From assembly GCA_023417665.1 (NCBI GenBank), contig JAEZFA010000094.1:1-23289 (forward strand): a DNA stretch of 23,289 nucleotides, given 5' to 3'. Under the pieces are notes generated by a model. That model did not search any database, was not told the DNA's origin, and saw only the letters and a program-made list of their open reading frames with translations. Shown here piece after piece: positions 8,500 to 16,197 of the stretch. The stretch is from Pseudomonadota bacterium (GTDB lineage: Bacteria; Pseudomonadota; Alphaproteobacteria; Rhizobiales; Xanthobacteraceae). Each line of letters begins with the position of its first letter. Within the stretch, counting starts at the first letter, position 1. Both the position numbers and the translations under genes were made by a program.

Positions 8500-8528
8500 A
8501 TATAGGCAGGGGCCGTATATGCCGCAAG
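8500..8528 (-). promoter_or_regulatory. RpoH (sigma-32) type heat-shock promoter of dnaK
   Basis: On the minus strand CTTG (8528-8525), an 18-base spacer and CCTATAT (8506-8500) match the alphaproteobacterial RpoH consensus (CTTG, 17-18 bases, CCTATNT) at every defined position. Transcription would start near 8493, giving a leader of about 117 bases before the dnaK ATG. The match of sequence, spacing and downstream gene makes this the best-supported promoter in the window. Confidence 0.82.
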
Positions 8529-8548
8529 GCTTTGAAGTGGTTCAAAGC
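8529..8548. repeat. Perfect palindrome spanning the TRIC-gene stop codon and abutting the dnaK -35 box
   Basis: GCTTTGAA (8529-8536), loop GTGG, TTCAAAGC (8541-8548) form an 8-bp perfect stem, extendable by a G-T and an A-T pair. The minus-strand stop codon of the TRIC-like gene (8542-8544) lies within it, and the dnaK -35 CTTG follows directly. There is no T tract, so it could be a weak terminator insulating dnaK or a protein-binding site; neither is shown. Confidence 0.5.
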
Positions 8549-9183
8549 TTGGAAGAATCGCGGCCCGGCCGGGCTTTGTAAACGGGAAGCGCCCAGCCCC
8601 GGAGCAGCGCCCCTGCGCGCACCCCGAAAGCCACGAAAAATCCGAGGGTTGCCCCGGTCCAGAACGGCGCCCCGAGGGTCGCCAGCAGCACGAAGGTCAG
8701 CGCGCCGGCAAAGGCACAGGTGATATAAAGCTCCCGCCGCAGGATCACCGACGGCTCGCCGGCAAGCACGTCGCGGATCACGCCCCCGAAGGTCGCCGTC
8801 AGCACGCCGAGCGCCAGCGCATCCGCCGCACCCGCACCGGCGGCAAGCGTCTTCGCCGCGCCGACCACCGCATAAGCGGCAAGCCCCGCCGCATCGACCC
8901 ACAACAGCGCGCGGTAGCGCGACTCCAGAAGATGCGCGGTGAAATAAACCAGCACCGCGACCCCGAGCGGGATCGCGAGATAGGCGGGGTTGCGGACCCA
9001 GAATACCGGAATGCCGAGCAGCAGATCGCGCAGCGTGCCGCCGCCGGTCGCCGTCACCGCCGCGAAGAACACGAAAGCGACGATGTCGAGCTGCTTGCGC
9101 GATGCGGCAAGCGCTCCGGTCGCGGCAAAGAGCGCGATGCCGACATAATCGAGGACCTGCAGCAGGATGGTAACGTCGCTCAT
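8542..9183 (-). CDS. TRIC/UPF0126 (YicG-like) membrane protein, probable cation channel
   Basis: A 213-residue integral membrane protein with about six to seven hydrophobic helices arranged as two similar halves, each with the glycine/arginine signature of the family: GGGTLRDLLLG (residues 47-57) and GGVIRDVLAGE (133-143). Bacterial homologues form trimeric TRIC-type cation channels; physiological role in bacteria is poorly defined. I chose the ATG at 9183 (MSDVTILLQ) because upstream frame extension to 9267 has no family similarity and overlaps the neighbouring gene; the ribosome-binding site is weak. It follows the GT-C-like gene by 31 bases and precedes dnaK on the same strand. Confidence 0.88.
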   Translation of the reverse strand: MSDVTILLQVLDYVGIALFAATGALAASRKQLDIVAFVFFAAVTATGGGTLRDLLLGIPVFWVRNPAYLAIPLGVAVLVYFTAHLLESRYRALLWVDAAGLAAYAVVGAAKTLAAGAGAADALALGVLTATFGGVIRDVLAGEPSVILRRELYITCAFAGALTFVLLATLGAPFWTGATLGFFVAFGVRAGALLRGWALPVYKARPGRDSSKL

Positions 9184-9214
9184 GCAATGACTAGGCGGTG
9201 CCGCCCGCGCGAAG

Positions 9215-10747
9215 TCAATCGACCCCGGATTTGCGACGCAGGATTCGGGTGTCGTGCAGATGGGCAAGCTCGAAATAATTCTCGAGCTCGCGCGCGAGCA
9301 CCGGATCGCTCAGGGCCCACTTCATCCAGTCGAAGCGGATCTGCTCGACCAGGATGATGTCGGGCTTCGCGCGGCGGATATCCTCGATCAGAAGATTGCG
9401 GTCATAGGCTTCGAGCGCATCATAGCGTGCGCGTTGCAGCGGATCGGTCGTCTCGGCCTTGAGGATTTTCGCGCCCGCAGTGATCCACTGGCTGCAGACC
9501 CGGCCGACCCATCTGCCGCCGAGCGCGCGGGTCAGCGGATGGCCGACGGCAATGTCGGAGGTGATGCCGATCACGCTCGGACGCGGCGCGGACTTTGCGA
9601 TCACCGAATAGATCGGGCGCATGTCGACGGCGAAGGTCATCCAGACAAAGGTCGCGGCCGCAAGAAACGCAATCGAGAACGCGGCAAACAAACGCTTCGC
9701 GCGTTCCGGCGCGGTTTCGCGGCGGCTCTCGGTGAGCGGCCAGCGCCCGGCAAATGCAATGGCCGCCGCCACGAAGGCGAGCGCCAGCATCGGATAGGCG
9801 TGATAGGACCAGCCCTTGAGCTGGCCGTAATAGGAAATCGCAAAGCCGAAGCAGGCGGCAAGCAGCAGCGAGAACGGCGCACGCAGCGCCTGCCTGCCTT
9901 TCAGCAATCCGATTGCGATGAGCAGCAGCGCGAATACGGGTGTCGCGACATGAACCAGAAAGCGCCAGAGGTCCGCGCGCACCGGCACATAGATTTCCGC
10001 GACCAGCGGCAAGGTATGCGCGATGAATTCCGGATGCAGGAGATAGACCAGCGCGCCGTAGACGAGCAGCGCGCCGCCGGCGATCCAGTTTTCCGGCGCA
10101 AAGAACACCCGCCAGCTTCTGCTTTCCCACGCGGATACGCCCGCGACGAAAACGATCGCAAACACGAAATGCGGCTTGATGATCGCGGTGATGCCGATGC
10201 CGGCGCCCGCGAGCAACACGAAAAGCGTTGGTACCGTGGCGTTTTTCACGCGCACGGCGGCAAGCGCCAGAAACGGCAGGAAGGTCATCAGCGCGATGTG
10301 CTCGCGCTCGCCGAAGGTCTGGGCCGGCAGCAGCAAAAGAACTGCCGCGAAGAAGGCGGCAAGCTGCGCTTCGGTCTGCTGCGTCAGCAAGGCCGCGCGG
10401 CGCAGGATCGCGGCGGAAAGAAACAGCGAAGCGATCGCCGCGGCGAACACGAAGGCATCGACCATGAATTCCGGCCGGATGCCGGTGACGCGCGCAAGCC
10501 ATACCGGCGTCATGTAAAGCCAGATCGACGCCGGCGGATTGACCTCGATATAGTCGGCATAAGGGCGCTCGCCGTTCAGCGCCTTCTCGCAGAGCGTGAT
10601 CAGCCAGCTGACGTCGGTATTGGCGACGACGAAGTTGCGAAGCAGGATGCCGGCCGCGAAGACGGCAAAAAGCGGCAGCCAGCGCGCGAGCCCGTAAGCC
10701 GGGTTTTCTGCGGCATGCGTGCCGAAGGAAAGCTCCTTCGCGTTCAT
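9215..10747 (-). CDS. GT-C-type membrane glycosyltransferase-like protein
   Basis: A 510-residue protein with roughly ten or more hydrophobic helices and a soluble C-terminal portion from about residue 400. After the first helix (about 23-41) comes a loop with Asp45, Glu60, Asp65 and EVNPP at 68-72, the acidic-plus-NPP pattern of PMT/ArnT-like GT-C enzymes that use polyprenyl-phosphate sugars on the outer face of the inner membrane. A GEREH motif follows in a later loop. The start ATG overlaps the stop of the upstream GT2 gene by four bases (ATGA), so the two are translationally coupled and probably act together. Acceptor and sugar are unknown; it may be annotated elsewhere only as hypothetical. 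Confidence 0.75.
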   Translation of the reverse strand: MNAKELSFGTHAAENPAYGLARWLPLFAVFAAGILLRNFVVANTDVSWLITLCEKALNGERPYADYIEVNPPASIWLYMTPVWLARVTGIRPEFMVDAFVFAAAIASLFLSAAILRRAALLTQQTEAQLAAFFAAVLLLLPAQTFGEREHIALMTFLPFLALAAVRVKNATVPTLFVLLAGAGIGITAIIKPHFVFAIVFVAGVSAWESRSWRVFFAPENWIAGGALLVYGALVYLLHPEFIAHTLPLVAEIYVPVRADLWRFLVHVATPVFALLLIAIGLLKGRQALRAPFSLLLAACFGFAISYYGQLKGWSYHAYPMLALAFVAAAIAFAGRWPLTESRRETAPERAKRLFAAFSIAFLAAATFVWMTFAVDMRPIYSVIAKSAPRPSVIGITSDIAVGHPLTRALGGRWVGRVCSQWITAGAKILKAETTDPLQRARYDALEAYDRNLLIEDIRRAKPDIILVEQIRFDWMKWALSDPVLARELENYFELAHLHDTRILRRKSGVD

Positions 10748-11736
10748 CCTGCGCGCCGCACCGGAGCGGATTCCTGCCGGGCCGCTGCATCGAAGCCGAC
10801 GCGCTTTGCCACGACATAAAGCGGACGCTGCTTCACTTCCGAATAGATGCGGCCGACATAGAGGCCGACCATGCCGGTAAGCAGCATGTTCACGCCGCAG
10901 AGAAACGAGACGATCACCACGGTCGAGGTCCAGCCGCGCACCGCGTGATCGGTGAAGAGGCCGGTCGCGAGTGCATAGAGTCCGTAGAGCACCGCAAGCA
11001 GCGACACCGCGGCACCGGTCCAGATCGCAAGCTTCAGCGGCGCATCGGAGAAGCTGACGACGCCGTTCACGGCAAGCCGCAGCATCTTGAAGAACGGATA
11101 TTTGGTTTCGCCGGCCGCGCGAGCCGGACGGTGAAAGGCGACCTCGCAATGGCGGAAGCCGAGCCAGGCGAACATGCCGCGCACGAAGCGGTCGCGCTCG
11201 GGCATCGCCTGAAACGCTTCCAGCACCTTGCGGTCGATCAGGCGGAAGTCGCCAACGTCGCGGGGAATGTCGACCGAGGAAAGCCTGCCCAGCAGGCGAT
11301 AGAAGATCGAGGCGGTTTTCTTCTTGAAGGTGCTTTCGCCGTCTCGCGAGAGCCTGCGCGCCTGCACGATCTCGTAGCCTTCCTTCCAGCGCGCGATCAT
11401 CTCGCCCACGACCTCGGGCGGGTCCTGAAGATCGGCGTCCATCACCACGATGGCATCGCCGCTTGCGGCATCCATGCCGGCGGTGATCGCAATCTGGTGG
11501 CCGAAGTTGCGCGAGAGCCGGATAAAGCGAAAGCGCGGATCGTCCTTCGCCTTGGCTTCGAGAATGATGGAAGAAGTGTCGCGCGAGCCGTCATCGACGA
11601 AGATGGCTTCCGCCGGCGCGTCGAGTGTCGCGAGCAGCTTCTCCAGCCGGTGCAGCAAAAGCGGCAGCACGGCTTCTTCGTTGAAGACGGGAATAACAAG
11701 GCTGTAGCGGATGCCTGCAGCCGGGCGCGACGTCAT
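10744..11736 (-). CDS. Family 2 polyprenyl-phosphate glycosyltransferase (GtrB/ArnC/DPM1-like)
   Basis: Transfers a sugar from a nucleotide donor to a polyprenyl phosphate on the cytoplasmic side. The 330-residue protein has the GT-A opening SLVIPVFNEE (12-21), VDDGS (47-51), the metal/nucleotide motif MDADLQDPP (DxD at 100-102) and a conserved GETKYP before the amphipathic segment. Two C-terminal transmembrane helices (about 238-260 and 272-292) are typical of GtrB and ArnC. It is coupled by ATGA overlap to a GT-C-like membrane enzyme, the expected user of its product. No GtrA-like flippase is adjacent. The Shine-Dalgarno GAGGA lies in the arm of an inverted repeat (11742-11771). Confidence 0.9.
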   Translation of the reverse strand: MTSRPAAGIRYSLVIPVFNEEAVLPLLLHRLEKLLATLDAPAEAIFVDDGSRDTSSIILEAKAKDDPRFRFIRLSRNFGHQIAITAGMDAASGDAIVVMDADLQDPPEVVGEMIARWKEGYEIVQARRLSRDGESTFKKKTASIFYRLLGRLSSVDIPRDVGDFRLIDRKVLEAFQAMPERDRFVRGMFAWLGFRHCEVAFHRPARAAGETKYPFFKMLRLAVNGVVSFSDAPLKLAIWTGAAVSLLAVLYGLYALATGLFTDHAVRGWTSTVVIVSFLCGVNMLLTGMVGLYVGRIYSEVKQRPLYVVAKRVGFDAAARQESAPVRRAG

Positions 11737-11741
11737 GGTTC

Positions 11742-11771
11742 GGGTTCCTCAAGGCGGAGGCCCCGGAACCC
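11742..11771 (-). promoter_or_regulatory. Inverted repeat overlapping the ribosome-binding site of the GT2 gene
   Basis: On the minus strand GGGTTCC (11771-11765), a 16-base loop and GGAACCC (11748-11742) make a 7-bp stem ending five bases before the ATG at 11736. The probable Shine-Dalgarno GAGGAA (11750-11745) is half inside the downstream arm. Translation control by this stem is possible but untested. Confidence 0.4.
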
Positions 11772-11780
11772 TAGGGGTGC

Positions 11781-11816
11781 GCGCTTAACAACGCCTTTCG
11801 GGAAAAGGTTAAGCGC
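11781..11816 (-). terminator. Hairpin overlapping the grpE stop codon
   Basis: GCGCTTAAC (11781-11789) and GTTAAGCGC (11808-11816) are a perfect 9-bp inverted repeat; CTTT/AAAG (11795-11798 with 11804-11807) can pair inside. The minus-strand TAA of grpE (11811-11809) is part of the stem. There is no T-run after it, so termination efficiency would be doubtful; it may separate hrcA-grpE from the glycosyltransferase genes. Confidence 0.45.
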
Positions 11817-12405
11817 TCTTGTCGACTTCCGCGCCGGCCTTGGGCGAGGCCTTGGATACGCCGACCATGGCCGGGCGCAGCACCCGCTCGCCGATCGCGT
11901 AACCGGGCTGGACCACCTGCTTCACAGTGCCGGCCGGAACCGCATCGTCGGGGATCTCGAACATGGCCTGATGGAAGTTCGGATCGAATTTCTGGCCGAC
12001 CGGGTCGAGCAGGCGGACGCCGTGCTTTTCCAGCGTCTTCGCAAGCTCGCGGCTGGTGAGGTCGACGCCTTCGAGCAGCGTTTTCAGCGTGTTGTCCGCG
12101 GCGTCCCGCATCGCGGGGTCTACGGCCGCGAGCGCGCGGCCGAGATTGTCGGCGACCGAAAGCATGTCGCGCGCAAAGCCCGCGATCGAGTAATTGCGCG
12201 CGTCCGCCACGTCCTTTTCGGCGCGGCGACGGGTGTTTTCCATCTCCGCATGCGCGCGCAGATACTTGTCCTTCAGTTCCGCGACCTGCGCTTCCAGCGC
12301 GATGCGCTCGTCGACATAAGCCGCGCCCGCACGCGCCTCGTTCTCGTTTGCGGCCGGGGCAGCTTCGTCGGGGGTCCGGTTCCTGGTGTTTTCGTCGCCG
12401 TTCAT
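11809..12405 (-). CDS. grpE: Nucleotide exchange factor GrpE
   Basis: Releases ADP from DnaK and so resets the Hsp70 cycle. The 198-residue protein has an acidic/polar disordered N-terminus, a long helix (about 35-90, including LKDKYLRAHAEMENTRRRAEKD) that forms the parallel dimer, and the C-terminal beta domain with FDPNFHQAMFEIPDD and VVQPGYAIGERVLRPAMVGVSK, the GrpE signature. The start is set at the ATG 12405; a TTG two codons earlier is possible. The ribosome-binding site is weak. It follows hrcA by 70 bases, and its stop codon is inside a hairpin. dnaK itself lies three genes further on. Confidence 0.97.
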   Translation of the reverse strand: MNGDENTRNRTPDEAAPAANENEARAGAAYVDERIALEAQVAELKDKYLRAHAEMENTRRRAEKDVADARNYSIAGFARDMLSVADNLGRALAAVDPAMRDAADNTLKTLLEGVDLTSRELAKTLEKHGVRLLDPVGQKFDPNFHQAMFEIPDDAVPAGTVKQVVQPGYAIGERVLRPAMVGVSKASPKAGAEVDKSA

Positions 12406-12475
12406 CGTCAATATCGATCCGTTTCTGGCCCGGATATCAGGTCCGCAGCCGGAAAAATCAAGCGCTGGCTTGCCG

Positions 12476-13558
12476 CTATTTGCCGCCGAGAATTTTGCTC
12501 ACCACGAGGGCGGTGTAATCGACCATCGGGATCACGCGGGCATAATTGAGCCGGGTCGGGCCGATCACGCCGAGCACGCCGACGATGCGGCCCTCGCTGT
12601 CGCGATAGGGCGCCACAATGGTGGAGGAGCCGGAGAGCGAAAACAGCTTGTTCTCCGAGCCGATGAAGATGCGCAGCGCCTCGGCTTCCTCGGCCTTGCC
12701 GAGAAGTTCCGCGACTTCGCCTTTCTGCTCGAGATCGTCGAACAGAAGCCGCACGCGCTCGAGATCTTCGGCGGCATTGACGTCTTCGAGCAGCTTCGCG
12801 TGACCCCGCACGATCAGCCGGCGCGAGCCGGCATCGCCCCCGGACCAGCTCGCAAGCCCGTCGCCGACGATCTTCTGCGTCAGTTCGTCAAGCTCGGCGC
12901 GCGCCGCGGTAAGCGACTTTTCGAGCTCGTTGCGCGCTTCGCCAAGCGTGCGGCCGCGAATATGGGCGTTCAGAAAATTGGTCGCCTCGACCAGCGAAGA
13001 ATTCGGAACGTCCTTCGGAACGCTCAGAAGCCGGTTTTCGACCTGCCCGTCCTCCGAAACCAGCACCGCGAGCGCGCGGCCGGGATCCAGCCGCACGAAT
13101 TCGATCTGCTTCAGCTGCGGATTTGATTTCATCGCGGTGACGACGCCGGCACCCCGCGACAGGCCCGAAAGCAGCGCGGACGCCTCGCCGAGCACGGTCT
13201 CGAAATTTCCGCCGCGCGCGGCACTCACCTGCGCGTCGATGCTGCGGCGCTCGTTCTCCGGCAGGTCGCCGATCTCCATCAGCGCGTCGACGAAGAAGCG
13301 CAAACCCTGCTGCGTCGGCAGGCGGCCGGCGCTCGTATGCGGCGAATAGATCAGGCCCGCGGCTTCCAGATCCGCCATGACGTTGCGGACCGAGGCCGGC
13401 GACAGCGTCATCGGAATGATGCGCGAGAGGTTCCGCGAGCCGACCGGCTCGCCGGTCGCGAGATAGGATTCCACGATCTGCCGGAAGATTTCGCGCGAGC
13501 GCTCGTCGAGTTCGCGCAAGCTCTGGCTTCCCGTTCGAATCGGAATTTCGGCGGACAA
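12476..13558 (-). CDS. hrcA: Heat-inducible transcription repressor HrcA
   Basis: Repressor that binds CIRCE operators (TTAGCACTC-N9-GAGTGCTAA type) of chaperone genes with GroEL as cofactor. The 360-residue protein has the N-terminal winged helix with LDERSREIFRQIVESYLATG and GEPVGSRNLSRI, followed by SPASVRNVMADLEAAGLIYSP (recognition region) and the C-terminal GAF-like/HrcA domain ending IGPTRLNYARVIPMVDYTA. The frame starts at a TTG (13558) with AGGAG eight bases upstream; no in-frame ATG is available before the conserved domain, so TTG is the likely start. No CIRCE is visible in its own upstream region or before grpE or dnaK. Confidence 0.96.
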   Translation of the reverse strand: MSAEIPIRTGSQSLRELDERSREIFRQIVESYLATGEPVGSRNLSRIIPMTLSPASVRNVMADLEAAGLIYSPHTSAGRLPTQQGLRFFVDALMEIGDLPENERRSIDAQVSAARGGNFETVLGEASALLSGLSRGAGVVTAMKSNPQLKQIEFVRLDPGRALAVLVSEDGQVENRLLSVPKDVPNSSLVEATNFLNAHIRGRTLGEARNELEKSLTAARAELDELTQKIVGDGLASWSGGDAGSRRLIVRGHAKLLEDVNAAEDLERVRLLFDDLEQKGEVAELLGKAEEAEALRIFIGSENKLFSLSGSSTIVAPYRDSEGRIVGVLGVIGPTRLNYARVIPMVDYTALVVSKILGGK

Positions 13559-13631
13559 ATCGACGGCTCCTGTCGGCCCGGGACGAGGGACCCCAAGCGA
13601 TCATATCTGGTGCTTTTGCCGCTATCGAGCA

Positions 13632-13663
13632 AGGCCGGGTTGCGGCACTGCAACCCCTGGCCT
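13632..13663. repeat. Extended stem-loop in the divergent hrcA-rph region
   Basis: AGGCC then GGGTTGC (13632-13643), a six-base loop GGCACT, GCAACCC (13650-13656), CT bulge and GGCCT (13659-13663) form a 12-bp interrupted stem. It is centred in the 136-base gap between the divergent hrcA and rph starts. It does not match CIRCE. It could be an operator or a leader structure on the rph transcript. Confidence 0.5.
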
Positions 13664-13694
13664 ACCAAGGGCGCGAAAATCACGAGGAGCGATA

Positions 13695-14411
13695 ATGGCG
13701 CGACCGAGCGGGCGAGCAAACGACCAGATGCGGGCGGTTTCCTTCGAGCGCGGTTTCTCGCGCCATGCGGAAGGCTCCTGTCTCGTCCGGTTCGGGGATA
13801 CGCATGTCCTCGTCACCGCCTCGCTCGAGGAGCGGCTGCCGCCCTGGCTCAAGGGACAGGGCCGCGGCTGGGTCACGGCCGAATACGGCATGCTGCCGCG
13901 CTCGACGCATGACCGCACGCGGCGCGAAGCGGCGGGCGGCAAGCAGTCCGGCCGCACGCTGGAAATCCAGCGCCTGATCGGCCGTTCGCTGCGCACCGTG
14001 GTCGATCTCGTTGCGCTCGGCGAGCGCCAGATCACGCTCGACTGCGACGTGATTCAGGCCGACGGCGGCACCCGCACGGCCGCGATCACCGGCGCATGGA
14101 TCGCGCTGCACGACTGCCTCGCATGGATGAAGAAGCGCAGCATGATCACGAAGCCGGTGCTGACCGATCAGGTCGCGGCGATCTCCTGCGGCATCGTCGG
14201 CGGCGCGCCCGTGCTCGACCTGAACTACGACGAAGACTCCACCGCCGATACCGACATGAACCTCGTGATGACGGGATCGGGCGGCATCATCGAGATTCAG
14301 GGCACCGCCGAAAAGAAGCCCTTCACCAACGACGAGATGAACGCGCTGATCGAACTCGCGCGCGGCGGCATCAAGAAACTCGTCGAGATGCAGAAACTCA
14401 CGGTTGCCTGA
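13695..14411 (+). CDS. rph: Ribonuclease PH
   Basis: Phosphate-dependent 3' exonuclease that trims tRNA precursors and other stable RNAs. The 238-residue protein has the RNase PH core: RGFSRHAEGSCLVRFGDTHV at the N-terminus, the family motif EYGMLPRSTHDRTRREA, the phosphate-binding Arg in GRTLEIQRLIGRSLR, and DCDVIQADGGTRTAAITGA. Length equals that of E. coli RNase PH. ATG 13695 has GAGGAG five bases upstream. It diverges from hrcA and leads rdgB (six-base gap) and hemW, a common alphaproteobacterial order. Confidence 0.97.
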   Translation: MARPSGRANDQMRAVSFERGFSRHAEGSCLVRFGDTHVLVTASLEERLPPWLKGQGRGWVTAEYGMLPRSTHDRTRREAAGGKQSGRTLEIQRLIGRSLRTVVDLVALGERQITLDCDVIQADGGTRTAAITGAWIALHDCLAWMKKRSMITKPVLTDQVAAISCGIVGGAPVLDLNYDEDSTADTDMNLVMTGSGGIIEIQGTAEKKPFTNDEMNALIELARGGIKKLVEMQKLTVA

Positions 14412-14417
14412 TCGCCC

Positions 14418-15047
14418 ATGGCGCGCAAACTTTCCGGCAAAGTCGTGCTTGCGACCCATAATTCCGGGAAGCTGAAGGAAATGCGCGAACTGCTTAGCCC
14501 CCACGGCGTCGACGTAGTTTCCGCAGGCGAGCTCAAGCTGCCCGAACCGGAAGAAAACGGCACAACCTTCGAAGCCAATGCAAAGCTGAAAGCCGAAGCC
14601 GCGGCGAAGGCTTCGGGCCTGCCCGCATTCGCCGACGATTCCGGACTTGCGGTCGAAGCGCTCGGCGGCGCGCCGGGAATTTACTCCGCGCGCTGGGCCG
14701 GACCGTCGAAGGATTTTTCGCGCGCCATGCGCGTGATCGAGGAAAAACTGCACGAGGCGAATGCGACGACGACCGAAGAACGCAAGGCGGCATTCGTTTC
14801 AGCACTCTGCGTCGCCTGGCCCGACGGCGAGACGATTTCGTTCGAAGGCCGCGTCGACGGCACGCTGGTCTGGCCGCCGCGCGGCACCGCCGGCTTCGGC
14901 TATGATCCGATGTTTCTTCCCGACGGGAAGGACAAGACCTTCGGCGAAATGACCGCGGAGGAAAAGCACGGCCTGCCTCCGCATGGCGAAGGACTTTCGC
15001 ATCGCGCGCGTGCATTCCTGAAACTCGCGGAGGCATGCCTTGGCTGA
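14418..15047 (+). CDS. rdgB: dITP/XTP pyrophosphatase (RdgB/HAM1)
   Basis: Hydrolyses deaminated purine triphosphates (dITP, XTP) to monophosphates and keeps them out of DNA and RNA. The 209-residue protein has the substrate loop THNSGK (residues 13-18), FADDSGLAVEALGGAPGIYSAR (catalytic/metal residues Asp72 and Asp73) and the C-terminal GEGLSHRARAF motif with SHR. The start is six bases after rph with no clear Shine-Dalgarno sequence, suggesting translational coupling. Its stop overlaps the first codons of hemW by eight bases. Confidence 0.97.
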   Translation: MARKLSGKVVLATHNSGKLKEMRELLSPHGVDVVSAGELKLPEPEENGTTFEANAKLKAEAAAKASGLPAFADDSGLAVEALGGAPGIYSARWAGPSKDFSRAMRVIEEKLHEANATTTEERKAAFVSALCVAWPDGETISFEGRVDGTLVWPPRGTAGFGYDPMFLPDGKDKTFGEMTAEEKHGLPPHGEGLSHRARAFLKLAEACLG

Positions 15048-16185
15048 AGCCTTCGGCGTTTATGTGCATTGGCCGTTCTGCCTCGCGAAGTGCCCCTATT
15101 GCGATTTCAATTCGCATGTCCGGCACGAGAAGCCGGACGAGGCGCGTTACGCGCGCGCGATCGCGCAGGAGCTTGCCTATCTCAAGCGGCACACGGCATC
15201 GCGCGAAGTGACCAGCATCTTTTTCGGCGGCGGCACGCCATCGCTGATGCAGCCCGCAACGGTCGCCGGCGTGCTCGACGAAATCGCAAAGCACTGGACG
15301 ATCTCGCGCGAGGCCGAGATCACGCTCGAGGCCAATCCGACCAGCGTGGAAGCCGAACGCTTCCGCGGCTATCGCGCGGCCGGCGTCAACCGCGTGTCGC
15401 TCGGCGTGCAGGCGCTCGACGACGTGTCATTGAAGAATCTCGGCCGCATGCATACGGCATCCGAGGCGCTTGCCGCCGTTGCCGTCGCACGCGAAAATTT
15501 CCCGCGCATTTCCTTCGACCTGATCTATGCGCGGCCCGATCAATCGCCGGATGCCTGGCGCGCGGAGCTGACGCGGGCGCTCGCTTTCGCGCCCGAGCAT
15601 CTTTCGCTCTATCAGCTGACGATCGAGCCCGGCACCGCGTTCGAACTCCTGCATCGCGCAGGCAAACTCGTGACGCCCGATCCCGACACCGCGCGCGCGC
15701 TGTGGGACGTGACGCAGGAGCTTTGCGAGGCGCGCGGCATGCCGGCTTACGAGATTTCGAATCACGCAAAGGCGGGCGCGGAGTCGCGGCACAATCTCGT
15801 CTATTGGCGTTACCAGGAATATGCCGGCACCGGCCCGGGCGCGCATGGCCGGATCGGCGCGGATGGCGCCCGCATCGCGACCGCCACGGAAAAGCATCCC
15901 GAGCGCTGGCTGACGCAGGTCGAGCAGAACGGGCACGGCCTGATCGACGAAGAACAGCTCTCGCAGCTGGAGCAGGCCGACGAAATGCTGGTCATGGGCC
16001 TGCGGCTCGCGGAAGGCATCGACGTCGCGCGTTTTGAGCGGCTGACCGGAGTTTCGCTGAACCCCGAGCGCGTTTCATTCCTCGAAACCGAAGGACTGAT
16101 CGAGCGCGGCGACAATGCACGGCTGCGCGTCACGCCGTCCGGCTTTCCGCTGCTCGACGCGATCGTCGCGGATCTGGCGGCCTGA
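15040..16185 (+). CDS. hemW: Heme chaperone HemW (radical SAM, coproporphyrinogen III oxidase-like)
   Basis: Radical-SAM protein formerly annotated as oxygen-independent coproporphyrinogen oxidase; HemW proteins bind heme and pass it to acceptor proteins. The 381-residue sequence has the [4Fe-4S] motif CxxxCxxC (Cys14, Cys18, Cys21 in CLAKCPYC) followed by DFNSH, the GGGTPS SAM-binding loop and the conserved LSLYQLTIEPGT segment. It carries the three-cysteine HemW pattern without the extra cysteine typical of true HemN. The start is a TTG at 15040 with GGAGG six bases upstream; the nearby ATG at 15035 is out of frame. It overlaps rdgB by eight bases and converges with the lppC-like gene, 12 bases apart. 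Confidence 0.94.
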   Translation: MAEAFGVYVHWPFCLAKCPYCDFNSHVRHEKPDEARYARAIAQELAYLKRHTASREVTSIFFGGGTPSLMQPATVAGVLDEIAKHWTISREAEITLEANPTSVEAERFRGYRAAGVNRVSLGVQALDDVSLKNLGRMHTASEALAAVAVARENFPRISFDLIYARPDQSPDAWRAELTRALAFAPEHLSLYQLTIEPGTAFELLHRAGKLVTPDPDTARALWDVTQELCEARGMPAYEISNHAKAGAESRHNLVYWRYQEYAGTGPGAHGRIGADGARIATATEKHPERWLTQVEQNGHGLIDEEQLSQLEQADEMLVMGLRLAEGIDVARFERLTGVSLNPERVSFLETEGLIERGDNARLRVTPSGFPLLDAIVADLAA

Positions 16186-16197
16186 ACCTGCGGACGA

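Noticed and set aside
9215..11736. Recently acquired genomic island
   Set aside because: No transposase, integrase, tRNA or flanking direct repeat, and GC-rich codon use matches the neighbours, so recent transfer is not supported even though the cassette separates grpE from dnaK.
10945..12549. 534-codon plus-strand open frame opposite the GT2 gene and grpE
   Set aside because: Shadow of well-supported minus-strand genes, low-complexity basic translation.
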